Assembly (NCBI RefSeq): GCF_934754915.1
Contig: NZ_CAKVKB010000051.1
Location: 1 to 21,975, forward strand
Direction of reading: 5' to 3'
DNA: 21,975 nt
Source of the DNA: an uncultured Clostridium sp.
GTDB lineage: Bacteria; Bacillota; Clostridia; Clostridiales; Clostridiaceae
A program made the translations under genes and the position numbers. Shown here piece by piece: positions 15,242 to 21,975 of this stretch (its first letter is position 1; every line of letters starts with the position of its first letter). Below the pieces are notes generated by a model, which ran no database searches, was not told where the DNA came from, and saw only the letters and a program-made list of their open reading frames with translations.

Positions 15242-15727
15242 TTATTTTATAATGTCTGTAAATTCACATTCGATAACCTTTGGAAGATCTTTGGGATTCA
15301 TTTCTATTTGTGAACCGATTTTACCTCCACTGAAGACAATAGTTTCATGAACCAGAGCTGTATTGTGAATGAAGGTCTTAAAAATCTTTTTCATTCCAAG
15401 AGGAGAACAACCACCTCTTATATAACCAGTAATTTTGTTGATATCTTTAACATGAATCATTTCGATATTTTTTTCTCCAGCAGCTTTAGCAGCTTTCTTC
15501 ATATCAAGTTCTTCAGCTACAGGAACGACGAACACATAATTTTCTTTTGAATGTCCAACAGTTACAAGTGTTTTGAAAACACTTTCTTCATCTTTTCCTA
15601 TTTTATGAGCAACAGCGATTCCATCTATTTTTCCATCTTCATTTTGATATGAATGAGTGGTATATTCAACTTTATTTCTGTCTAATAATCTCATTGCATT
15701 GGTTTTGTTTTCTTTTGACTTTGCCAT
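15242..15727 (-). CDS. ybaK: YbaK-type Cys-tRNA(Pro) deacylase
   Basis: A 161-aa cytosolic editing enzyme of the YbaK/EbsC family, which hydrolyses Cys-tRNA(Pro) misacylated by prolyl-tRNA synthetase. Seen directly: a KTNAMRLLDRNKVEY start, the catalytic-lysine region SVFKTLV (K52), the YIRGGCSPLGMKK loop lining the active site, and the C-terminal SGGKIGSQIEMNPKDL strand pair. Length matches E. coli YbaK (159 aa). AGGAGG lies about 9 bases before ATG. It stands alone, convergent with miaB and facing away from the 0.9-kb gene-free region. Substrate specificity is inferred from family membership. Confidence 0.9.
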   Translation of the reverse strand: MAKSKENKTNAMRLLDRNKVEYTTHSYQNEDGKIDGIAVAHKIGKDEESVFKTLVTVGHSKENYVFVVPVAEELDMKKAAKAAGEKNIEMIHVKDINKITGYIRGGCSPLGMKKIFKTFIHNTALVHETIVFSGGKIGSQIEMNPKDLPKVIECEFTDIIK

Positions 15728-16476
15728 AGTGTAGAGCCTCCTATGTATATGTGAAAAATTTAAATTTTATTGTATTTTTGATCATATCAATTATATCATA
15801 TTTAATTCCGAGTTTAAATTTCATAAATAACTATATAAACTTTGATGTATAATTATTGAACTATCTCTCCCTCTGTTTTTTATTTAAAATTTGAAAGGGG
15901 AGTCTTATTTTTTGAAAATCATCTTTAGATTTTGAATTTTTAAAATTAAAATATTTAAACTGTATATTTTATACAAACTAGATAATATAGGCATAAAAAC
16001 CATGTAATGAATTATAATAATAAAATAATTTATATTACAATAATTTATTAAAATATAAATAATATATTATATATTATTTAAAACCATTATATATAAATAC
16101 TGAAAAATCTAAAATGATTAGATTTGAAAATTTCAAAACTGTACAAATTCATGTTTTTATCAAATTTCAAATTTTATTCTCATCTAAAATTTGAATAAGT
16201 GTTGGATATAAAACTTATACTTATAGATAACAATAAAAATTTATTTATATGAATTTCACATCATTAAAATAAATAAAAATTTTCAATATAAAATTTATAT
16301 GGATTTTTATTGATGTTGAATTATTAGTATATAAAATAAGATTCCGGGTGTAATTGAAATGTTGAATTTATTCAACAGTATAATTTGCAACTAACGTGAA
16401 ATTTAATTTGAAATTAGAAAGAATCAATTAAAAGAAGAAATATATAAAATAATCAAATTGTAATATCTTTTAATTT

Positions 16477-16506
16477 AATTTCGCTAAATGTATATTTAGC
16501 GAAATT
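16477..16506. promoter_or_regulatory. Perfect 13-bp inverted repeat abutting the recombinase promoter
   Basis: AATTTCGCTAAAT (16477-16489) is the exact reverse complement of 16494-16506, with a 4-base centre GTAT. Its end is adjacent to the -35 box at 16508. It could be a repressor site for the recombinase gene, an attenuating hairpin of an upstream transcript, or a recombinase binding site. The flanks are A-rich on the left and GTTG on the right, so it does not look like a plain terminator. Confidence 0.5.
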
Positions 16507-16507
16507 G

Positions 16508-16536
16508 TTGAAAGAAAAACATAAATCTGATATAAT
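16508..16536 (+). promoter_or_regulatory. Sigma-A promoter for the tyrosine recombinase
   Basis: TTGAAA (16508-16513), a 17-base spacer and TATAAT (16531-16536). The transcript would have a leader of about 95 nt. Confidence 0.6.
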
Positions 16537-16640
16537 ATACTTAAATCAAGTGTATAAGCCGATTTAGAGCATTTTTACATGTTTGAAATCTTAAAGTATG
16601 CATTTATAAATAAAATTGCGAAATAATTCAGGTGACTATA

Positions 16641-17627
16641 ATGAAATATGATATTCAAGTATTAAAAAATGATGAACTTCCAGAAAGCGTTTCTGATTTT
16701 CTTAATTATCTAGAAACTATAAGAAGCAAATCAAAAAACACAATAGATGCTTATAAAATAGATCTTGTACTATTTTTTAGATTTTTATCAGTATATAGAG
16801 GCTTGGTTAAAAATGATATTGAATTTGAAGAAATAGATATAAGCGAAATTAATAACAATTTTATAAGAAGCATTAAGTTGAGAGATCTTTATGCTTTCCT
16901 TTCCTTTACAGAAAAATATAGAAATAATAGTGCTTATGCAAGAGCACGCAAAGTTGCAACATTAAAATCATTTTTTAAATATCTTTTTGGTAAAGCAAAA
17001 ATAATAACAGAAAATCCAGCACAAGAGTTAGAATCTCCTAAGATAAACAAACGTCATCCTGTCTATCTGACTTTAAACCAAAGCATTAAACTTCTAGAAT
17101 CTCTAGATAAAAATGATAGGAATTATGCCAGAGATTATTGCATAATTACATTCTTTTTAAATTGTGGAATGCGTTTATCTGAACTCTGCAGCATTAAAAA
17201 AGAAAAGATACGTGGAGATATTTTGAATATTGTTGGTAAAGGTGATAAAGAAAGAACTGTTTATCTAAACGAAGCTTGTTTAAAAGCTCTTAATAATTAT
17301 CTTGCAGTACGTGATGATTCTAAAGCTTCAGAAGAAAATAAAAAATATTTATTTTTGTCTTCAAGAAATGCTCCTATAAACAAAAGAACTGTTGAAATAA
17401 TGATAAAGAAACATATAACGCAGGCTGGATTCACAGATGCTAAATATACTCCTCATAAACTACGTCATACTGCTGCTACTTTAATGTATAAATACGGAAA
17501 TGTAGATATACGAAGTCTTCAAAATATTTTAGGACATGAAAATATATCTACAACTCAAATTTATACTCATGTTGATGATGATGACTTAAGGGATGCTGTT
17601 AAATCTAATCCGTTAGCTAATATATAA
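16641..17627 (+). CDS. XerC/D-like tyrosine recombinase
   Basis: A 328-aa site-specific recombinase of the tyrosine (phage integrase) family. Residues 13-115 form the SAM-like core-binding domain (FLNYLETIRSKSKNTIDAY, and SAYARARKVATLKSFFKYL). The catalytic domain has all six active-site residues: R178 (GMRLSEL), K200 (GKGDKERTV), H272 and R275 (PHKLRHTAATL), H299 (LGHENI) and nucleophile Y308 (QIYTH). Size and architecture fit chromosomal Xer proteins rather than phage integrases with arm-binding domains. I choose ATG 16641 with AGGTGA at 16630-16635; a GTG at 16632 overlaps that site. There is no adjacent integrase partner or visible attachment site, so a housekeeping dimer-resolution role is likely but not proven. 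A strong terminator follows. Confidence 0.9.
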   Translation: MKYDIQVLKNDELPESVSDFLNYLETIRSKSKNTIDAYKIDLVLFFRFLSVYRGLVKNDIEFEEIDISEINNNFIRSIKLRDLYAFLSFTEKYRNNSAYARARKVATLKSFFKYLFGKAKIITENPAQELESPKINKRHPVYLTLNQSIKLLESLDKNDRNYARDYCIITFFLNCGMRLSELCSIKKEKIRGDILNIVGKGDKERTVYLNEACLKALNNYLAVRDDSKASEENKKYLFLSSRNAPINKRTVEIMIKKHITQAGFTDAKYTPHKLRHTAATLMYKYGNVDIRSLQNILGHENISTTQIYTHVDDDDLRDAVKSNPLANI

Positions 17628-17668
17628 TCATAAAATAGCACTTATAAACAAGTGCTATTTTATGATTA
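17625..17668. terminator. Bidirectional terminator between recombinase and lipoprotein genes
   Basis: Bases 17625-17643 are exactly complementary to 17650-17668 (19 bp, containing AAAATAGCACTT/AAGTGCTATTTT) around a 6-nt loop, with A/T-rich flanks on both sides. It serves the two convergent genes. Confidence 0.8.
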
Positions 17669-17671
17669 TTT

Positions 17672-18217
17672 TTATAATATTGGATTTCCATAAAGCGTAT
17701 TGAATTCTTTTACATATGTATCGTCAGTGCCTTCATATATAACAATAGTATTTCCTTTTCTATAATAATATGGTTTAGTTGTGTATACTGATTCATCATT
17801 TATGCTTAAACCATCAGATGAAATTTTTGCAACAGCTTCATCTGCTTCTTCTGTACTGTTAAATTCGTATACTCTTACAAGACTGTTTGAAGCTAAATAA
17901 TCAGTTTCAGTTCCTTTAAAATAGTCTTTTTTTGTATTTAAAGAATCTTCGATTTTATATCCAGCATTAGTTAAATCATCTTTAACATTTACAGCAGTAT
18001 ATTTTATGCTGTCTCCTATTCCTTCAACTCCATTTTTAATGGATTCAGCTCCCTTTTCAACTGCTGTTTTAGCATCTTCTCCACTTTCTTGAAGCTTATT
18101 TTCTGCTGTACTAGAATTGTTATTAGAAGTATCAGAATTTTTATTTCCGCATCCGTTTAATATACCAATACTAAGAAATGCTGATAAAGATAATGCTAAA
18201 ATGGACTTGTATTTCAT
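17672..18217 (-). CDS. Putative lipoprotein
   Basis: A 181-aa protein with a lipoprotein signal peptide: MKYKS, a hydrophobic stretch, then the lipobox LNGC with Cys 23 as the predicted lipidation site. A low-complexity Asn/Ser linker follows, then a helical region with Glu/Lys/Ala (about 40-95). The C-terminal domain (SLVRVYEFNSTEEADEAV...) resembles a small alpha/beta fold and ends in YVKEFNTLYGNPIL. No enzyme motif is visible; the family is not recognised. AGGATGAGG precedes the start. Upstream is a 9-bp dyad (ATTATTATG/CATAATAAT at 18253-18279) that could be an operator. It is monocistronic, convergent with the recombinase gene. Confidence 0.78.
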   Translation of the reverse strand: MKYKSILALSLSAFLSIGILNGCGNKNSDTSNNNSSTAENKLQESGEDAKTAVEKGAESIKNGVEGIGDSIKYTAVNVKDDLTNAGYKIEDSLNTKKDYFKGTETDYLASNSLVRVYEFNSTEEADEAVAKISSDGLSINDESVYTTKPYYYRKGNTIVIYEGTDDTYVKEFNTLYGNPIL

Positions 18218-18342
18218 AAAACCTCATCCTTTCTATAAATAGTTATGACAATATTATTATGCTAAAATAACATAATAATTATTCAAGTAAAAATATTGTT
18301 GATTTAATATTACTAATTTAAAAAGGATAATATTTTATATAT

Positions 18343-18370
18343 AAAAAAGATGAATAAATATTATATTCAT
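18343..18370 (-). terminator. Terminator after the 140-aa acidic protein gene
   Basis: On the minus strand ATGAATA (18370-18364) pairs with TATTCAT (18356-18350), followed by C and six U residues (18348-18343). It lies 36 bases past the stop codon. Confidence 0.6.
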
Positions 18371-18405
18371 TTTTTTAGCATTTTTGTATTATTTTATTAG
18401 AAATT

Positions 18406-18828
18406 TTATTTATCTGTTTTTTTAAATCGCCTTACTCCTGGGTAAATCTCTTCTGTCATATCTTCAAAATCAGCGTCGCTTAAATTTGCAAGTTCTTCTA
18501 TATATTCCATATGTTCAAATGCATCTTCATATTCTTCTTCTGAATCATTTTCAAAAGAATCACTATTTATTCCAAATCTGTTGTAAATATCTTTCAAATC
18601 TAAATTTTCTTCATTTATTTCATCTAATTCATCTTTGTTAAGATTAGATTTTAAATCATTGGCAAATTCTTCTTCGAGAATTTCATTTTCTTCAAGGTTT
18701 TTTGCTATGTCTTCTATTTTTATAGCCTTTGTATCAATACCTTCCATTTCAAGACATTTTCCGCAATTATCACAGATTTTATTTTCATAAATATCGCAGT
18801 AATCGTCATCTGTATATTTATATGCCAT
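18406..18828 (-). CDS. Acidic Cys-containing hypothetical protein (140 aa)
   Basis: An unrecognised 140-aa cytosolic protein. The N-terminal 30 residues carry four cysteines (C11, C19, C22, C25 in CDIYENKICDNCGKCLE) spaced like a small zinc-binding or Fe-S site. The rest is very acidic and helical, with many Glu and Asp in repeated LEEN/EEEF/NEEN segments, and a basic end (PGVRRFKKTDK). GAGAGGAAG precedes the start at somewhat long spacing (12 bases). A TTGATT-17-TATAAT promoter lies upstream. It is transcribed divergently from lexA. Whether it belongs to the SOS response cannot be told; the LexA box sits nearer to lexA. Confidence 0.72.
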   Translation of the reverse strand: MAYKYTDDDYCDIYENKICDNCGKCLEMEGIDTKAIKIEDIAKNLEENEILEEEFANDLKSNLNKDELDEINEENLDLKDIYNRFGINSDSFENDSEEEYEDAFEHMEYIEELANLSDADFEDMTEEIYPGVRRFKKTDK

Positions 18829-18865
18829 ACAATAGCACTTCCTCTCCCAATAAAGTCATCTTTAA

Positions 18866-18894
18866 ATTATAACAAAAGCATATATAAAAATCAA
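18866..18894 (-). promoter_or_regulatory. Sigma-A promoter for the 140-aa acidic protein
   Basis: On the minus strand TTGATT (18894-18889), a 17-base spacer and TATAAT (18871-18866), about 38 bases before the start codon. Confidence 0.55.
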
Positions 18895-18944
18895 ATATAT
18901 TTAAAAATATTCTATTCTTATTGTTTTTTCAAGTGATTTAGTGA

Positions 18945-18956
18945 GAACATAAGTTT
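18945..18956 (+). promoter_or_regulatory. LexA box (SOS operator)
   Basis: GAACATAAGTTT fits the Firmicute LexA pattern GAAC-N4-GTTY with its last base T. It overlaps the -35 of the lexA promoter, so LexA bound here would block its own transcription. Confidence 0.7.
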
Positions 18957-18983
18957 GATATATGCGCTTCTATATGATATAAT
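18955..18983 (+). promoter_or_regulatory. lexA promoter
   Basis: TTGATA (18955-18960), a 17-base spacer and TATAAT (18978-18983), a near-consensus sigma-A promoter 29 bases before the lexA ATG. Confidence 0.7.
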
Positions 18984-19011
18984 ATTTAATAAGAATAGTG
19001 AGGTGTGCACA

Positions 19012-19617
19012 ATGGGCGACGGAAAAGATAAACAAACGGAAATTTATGAGTTTTTAAAAAATTATACAGAAAATAAAGGTTATCCACCTTCAGTAAGAGA
19101 AATTTGTGAAGCGGTTTCACTAAGATCAACTTCTACTGTTCATGGTCATTTAAAGAGATTAGAAAAAAAGGGACTTATAAAAAGAGATCCTTCAAAGCCA
19201 AGAGCTTTAGAAATAGCAGAGTTATCTACTCCAAAACAAGAAATGATTTCTATCCCTATAGTTGGTAAAATAACAGCTGGTCTTCCAATACTAGCTACAG
19301 AAAATGTAGAAGGTAGATTTACGTTGCCTCTTGATTTTATAAAACATGATAGAGAATTATTTATGCTTAGGGTTTCGGGAGAAAGCATGATAAAAGCTGG
19401 AATCAATGACAATGATTTAGCGATTATAGAAAGTTGCAGTGATGCTTCAAATGGCGAGATTGTCGTTGCATTAATTGAGGATAGTGCTACTATCAAAAGA
19501 TTTTATAAAGAAAAAGATCATATAAGACTCCAACCAGAAAATGATACAATGGATCCTATAATAGTTGATAATTGTTCTATTCTTGGAAAACTTGTTGGTA
19601 TATATAGAGCATATTAA
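19012..19617 (+). CDS. lexA: LexA SOS repressor (transcriptional repressor/autoprotease)
   Basis: LexA represses DNA-damage genes and is inactivated by RecA-stimulated self-cleavage. The N-terminal winged helix-turn-helix spans residues 1-68 (TEIYEFLKNYTENKGYPPSVREI, with recognition-helix segment STSTVHGHLKRLEKKG). The cleavage site is Ala89-Gly90 (KITAGLP). The catalytic dyad is Ser125 (VSGESM) and Lys162 (ATIKRF). Length 201 aa is typical. The start is ATG 19012 with GAGGTG (19000-19005) 6 bases upstream; an upstream TTG at 18955 lies inside the -35 box and cannot be the start. The gene has a LexA box over its promoter, so it is autoregulated. It is convergent with the PLP-enzyme gene through a strong terminator. 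Confidence 0.96.
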   Translation: MGDGKDKQTEIYEFLKNYTENKGYPPSVREICEAVSLRSTSTVHGHLKRLEKKGLIKRDPSKPRALEIAELSTPKQEMISIPIVGKITAGLPILATENVEGRFTLPLDFIKHDRELFMLRVSGESMIKAGINDNDLAIIESCSDASNGEIVVALIEDSATIKRFYKEKDHIRLQPENDTMDPIIVDNCSILGKLVGIYRAY

Positions 19618-19635
19618 TGCTATAATAAAATCTAA

Positions 19636-19681
19636 TAAAAAGGACTGATAGATTGATATATCAATCTATCAGTCCTTTTTA
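19636..19681. terminator. Bidirectional terminator between lexA and the PLP-enzyme gene
   Basis: A perfect palindrome centred at 19658/19659: AAAAAGGACTGATAGATTGA... and its complement, ending in TTTTT on either strand. It ends 2 bases before the stop codon of the minus-strand gene. Confidence 0.85.
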
Positions 19682-19682
19682 A

Positions 19683-20969
19683 TTAACATTTAAGTACCTT
19701 ATCAAGCCCTATAAGAACTCCGATTTTACCATGATCAAAATTTAATCCACCCTGCATATAAGCTATATAAGGTTCTCTTATAGGACCATCTGCTGATAGT
19801 TCTATTGTAGAACCTGATATAAATGCGCCAGCGGCCATTACTATTTCACTGTCATATCCAGGCATAGCCCAAGGTTCGCATACAGCAAATGCATCAATTG
19901 GAGAACCAGCTTGAATTCCGCTGCAGAAATTTACGAGTTTTTTTGGATCACCAAATTCAATTGCTTGAATTATATCAGTTCTTTTTTCTTTTGATCCAGG
20001 GAAAACCTTAAATCCTGCTATTTCCATAACTCTTGCTGTAAATATAGCTGTTTTTACGGCTTCCATAGTTACATGTGGTGCTGAAAATAAGCCTTGGAAT
20101 AAACTTCTCATAAGACCATATGTTGCACCATACTCTCCTCCTACACCTGGAACAGTCATTCTGCTTGCAGCTGCTTCTACATATTCTTTTTTTCCTACTA
20201 TGTATCCTCCTCCTGGAGCAATTCCTCCTCCTATATTCTTCATAAGAGAACCAGCCATTATATCTGCACCAAAATCAGTCGGTTCAACAGTTTCTACAAA
20301 TTCACCATAACAGTTATCTACAAAGATAATAACATCTTTTCTGATTTCTCTTATATAAGATATAACTTCAGCAATCTGAGAAACTAAAAATGATTTTCTA
20401 GAAGCATATCCAGTACTTCTTTGAATATGTATAAGTTTTATATTTTTATCTTCTCTTAAGGCCTTTCCTATTTCATCAAATCTGAACTTTCCTTCTTCAT
20501 CAAGATCTACAACTTCAGTTGTTATTCCATATTCATCTAATGAACCAGGATTTTTCTTTTTAGACAATCCCAAAACTCCTAAAAGTGTATCATAAGGCAT
20601 TCCAGATACGCAGAGAATTTTATCTTTAGGTCTTGTATTTCCTGCAATAGCGCATCCAATTGCGTGAGTACCGCTTACGATATGAGGTCTTACAAGCCCA
20701 GCTTCAGTGTTAAAAATCCTTGCATATACTCTATCTAAAGCATCTCTGCCCATATCATCTAATCCATATCCAGTAGTATTGGTAAAATGAGAATCACTTA
20801 TTCTTTCTTCTTGAAAAGCATTAAGAACTTTAAGCTGATTATATTCTCGGATTTTATCATATTCTTTAAATTGATCTTTTATGTCATCAATAGCCTGTCT
20901 ATATACTTTAAAAGTATTGTCGCTTATATTATATTTATTTTTTAAAAATTCTTCAGTTTTCTTTAACAT
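19683..20969 (-). CDS. Methionine gamma-lyase family / aluminium-resistance-type PLP enzyme
   Basis: A 428-aa cytosolic fold-type I PLP enzyme of the family named from an aluminium-resistance protein (B. subtilis YnbB-like), often labelled methionine gamma-lyase family. Seen: TTGYGLDDMGRD near residue 65, VSGTHAIGCA (98-107), the cofactor-ring Asp in VDNCYGEF (D218), and the PLP-binding Lys244 in SLMKNIGGGIAPGGG. The C-terminal domain contains ELSADGPIREPY and QGGLNFDHG. The true reaction is not well established; a C-S lyase activity is inferred from similarity to Cys/Met-metabolism enzymes. AAGGAGA lies about 8 bases before ATG, and a good promoter lies upstream. In many clostridia this gene is near lexA and hfq; here it is convergent with lexA. 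Confidence 0.88.
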   Translation of the reverse strand: MLKKTEEFLKNKYNISDNTFKVYRQAIDDIKDQFKEYDKIREYNQLKVLNAFQEERISDSHFTNTTGYGLDDMGRDALDRVYARIFNTEAGLVRPHIVSGTHAIGCAIAGNTRPKDKILCVSGMPYDTLLGVLGLSKKKNPGSLDEYGITTEVVDLDEEGKFRFDEIGKALREDKNIKLIHIQRSTGYASRKSFLVSQIAEVISYIREIRKDVIIFVDNCYGEFVETVEPTDFGADIMAGSLMKNIGGGIAPGGGYIVGKKEYVEAAASRMTVPGVGGEYGATYGLMRSLFQGLFSAPHVTMEAVKTAIFTARVMEIAGFKVFPGSKEKRTDIIQAIEFGDPKKLVNFCSGIQAGSPIDAFAVCEPWAMPGYDSEIVMAAGAFISGSTIELSADGPIREPYIAYMQGGLNFDHGKIGVLIGLDKVLKC

Positions 20970-21026
20970 GTATAATTTTCTCCTTCAAGTTACTATAAAA
21001 GCATATTTTTTAACGCTTTTACATTC

Positions 21027-21055
21027 ATTATAACTCTACTTGTTTTTTATGTCAC
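21027..21055 (-). promoter_or_regulatory. Sigma-A promoter for the PLP-enzyme gene
   Basis: On the minus strand GTGACA (21055-21050), a 17-base spacer and TATAAT (21032-21027), 58 bases before the start codon. It lies just past the symporter stop codon, so the two minus-strand genes are probably separate units. Confidence 0.55.
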
Positions 21056-21072
21056 CTGTTACTTTAAATTCT

Positions 21073-21975
21073 CTATTCTGCATTAAATACTTCACGATCT
21101 AAGGCATTATTTAATTTTGCAACTATTGTTGTACATACAGCATCACCTGTAATATTTACAGCTGTTCTTGACATATCAAGAATTCTGTCAATTCCCATAA
21201 TAAGACCTATACCCTCAACAGGAAGATTTACTGAAGCAAATACCATAGATAGTGTTACAAGACCAACTGAAGGAACTCCTGCAGTTCCTATTGAAGCTAA
21301 AGTTGCAGTTGCTATCACAGTAATATAATCTGAAATAGTTAAATTTATTCCAAATGCCTGAGCAACAAACACAACTGCAACACCCTGCATTATTGAAGTA
21401 CCATCCATATTTATAGTGGCACCTAAAGGAATTGTAAATGAAGATATTTTTTTTGATACACCCATTTTTGTTTTTAATGTATCTATTGACATTGGAATTG
21501 TAGCATTAGATGTTGCTGTTGAAAATGCAAATCCCATAACAGGTAGAAATTTTTTAACAAATTTTATAGGATTTAATCCTGTAAATATTTTTAATAAAAT
21601 TTGATAAATCCCAAAACATTGAATTGCAAGAGCTAAAAGAACTGCAATCATGTATTTTACAAGTGGAAGAAATGCGCTAAATCCTATTCCTGAAAATGTT
21701 TTTGTAATAAGACAGAACACACCTATGGGAGCAATTTTCATAATCATTAATGTCATTTCCATCATAATTTTATTAAATTCAGTAAAAAATTTACCTACAG
21801 TGGGAACTTCATCAGATAGTTTTGCTAAAATAATACCTATAATCAATGAAAATAAAATAATTTGAAGCATATTTCCTTCAGCTAATGATTGTAATGGATT
21901 TTTAGGAACTATGTTTAACAGAATTTCTGAAAAACTCTGCTTTTCAGGGACTGCTGTTTCAGTACTTTGAAGGTT
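21073..21975 (-). CDS. DAACS family dicarboxylate/amino acid:cation symporter (5' end outside window)
   Basis: The frame is open to the window edge, so the N-terminal transmembrane helices are missing; 300 residues are visible. They contain the DAACS (GltP/DctA/SdcS) core: an ILLNIVPKNPLQSLAEGNMLQ periplasmic segment, SNATIPMSIDTL, the signature helical hairpin with NMDGT in IPLGATINMDGTSIMQG, GTAGVPSVG in the second hairpin, and DRILDMSRTAVNITGDA in the substrate-binding helix 8. These proteins carry glutamate, aspartate, serine or C4-dicarboxylates with Na+ or H+. An Arg in DMSRTAVN (the position that selects acidic side chains in glutamate/dicarboxylate carriers) suggests an acidic substrate, as inference. 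An internal ATG at 21870 is not the start, since family sequence continues upstream. Confidence 0.93.
   Translation of the reverse strand, partial: NLQSTETAVPEKQSFSEILLNIVPKNPLQSLAEGNMLQIILFSLIIGIILAKLSDEVPTVGKFFTEFNKIMMEMTLMIMKIAPIGVFCLITKTFSGIGFSAFLPLVKYMIAVLLALAIQCFGIYQILLKIFTGLNPIKFVKKFLPVMGFAFSTATSNATIPMSIDTLKTKMGVSKKISSFTIPLGATINMDGTSIMQGVAVVFVAQAFGINLTISDYITVIATATLASIGTAGVPSVGLVTLSMVFASVNLPVEGIGLIMGIDRILDMSRTAVNITGDAVCTTIVAKLNNALDREVFNAE

Larger units (their letters stand above)
15728..16640. other. 0.9-kb gene-free AT-rich region with several dyads
   Basis: No ORF and no RNA gene is recognised. Structure seen: TTTGAAA-A-TTTCAAA (about 16124-16138); TTCAAATTTTA/TAAAATTTGAA around an 8-nt loop (16166-16195); CAATAAAAAT (16231-16240) inverted as ATTTTTATTG (16303-16312) with further pairing inside; TGTTGAAT direct at 16314-16321 and as a perfect dyad at 16360-16377; and the AATTTCGCTAAAT dyad at 16477-16506. 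The motif AAATTTGAA recurs. I saw no dif-like or replication-origin arrangement. Confidence 0.45.

Noticed and set aside
15728..16640. dif site, attachment site or replication origin near the tyrosine recombinase
   Set aside because: No 28-bp dif-like sequence with 11-bp arms and a 6-bp centre was found, and no DnaA-box cluster or tRNA boundary is visible. AT content alone is not evidence.
18955..19011. Upstream TTG start for LexA
   Set aside because: It falls in the -35 box and would add 19 non-family residues; ATG 19012 has a proper ribosome binding site.
20996..21021. TAAAAGC/GCTTTTA hairpin between the PLP enzyme and symporter genes as a terminator
   Set aside because: Only 7 bp with a 12-nt loop and no U-run on the minus strand; it also lies inside the promoter-to-start segment of the PLP-enzyme gene.
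1..21975. CRISPR array, prophage, IS element or tRNA/rRNA genes
   Set aside because: No regularly spaced repeats, transposase, phage structural genes or tRNA-like folds were recognised on either strand.

Overview
The window is AT-rich, compactly coded DNA of a Firmicute. It most likely belongs to Clostridium sensu stricto. The reasons are AGGAGG-type ribosome binding sites, frequent TTG/ATG starts, many U-tract terminators, and a clostridial signature: an IspH (HMB-PP reductase) domain fused to ribosomal protein S1 downstream of cytidylate kinase. I assign genus level only. No tRNA, rRNA, CRISPR array, prophage or insertion sequence is visible.

Positions 1-5000 (+): a DUF488 protein, a HI0933/BaiN-type flavoprotein broken by one in-frame TAA, cmk, and ispH-rpsA. 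Downstream of rpsA is a strong 18-bp RNA-type stem enclosing a second hairpin, with no gene inside. Positions 5000-8200: a two-part GNAT acetyltransferase with a 66-aa companion ORF (+), a terminator, and a MATE efflux pump (-) with a good promoter.

Positions 8200-10450 (+) hold two COG0523 (CobW-like) GTPases. The first has a canonical CxCC motif and a large His/Cys-rich metal-binding insert. The second lacks CxCC and carries a C-terminal domain resembling the soluble half of YcgQ (DUF1980/TIGR03943). This looks like a small zinc or other metal handling operon and is the most unusual protein architecture here. Next, on the minus strand, is an EFR1-type flavodoxin-ferredoxin gene. It is split by two frameshifts, each at an A-run that forms an A_AAA_AAA slippery heptamer in exactly the frame that a -1 slip would repair.

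Positions 11400-13650: a secreted chagasin-family (I42) cysteine-protease inhibitor (+) behind a 20-bp palindrome, a decayed DUF4003-like remnant (-), and a small 87-aa ORF (-). Positions 13650-21975: miaB (+), a YbaK-type deacylase (-), a 0.9-kb gene-free AT-rich stretch with several dyads, a XerC/D-like tyrosine recombinase (+), a lipoprotein (-), an acidic Cys-containing protein (-), lexA (+) with a LexA box overlapping its -35, a PLP enzyme of the methionine gamma-lyase/aluminium-resistance family (-), and a DAACS dicarboxylate/amino-acid:cation symporter (-) cut by the window end. From memory, miaB and lexA/ynbB-type genes in other clostridia flank mutS-mutL-miaA-hfq. Those genes are not between them here.
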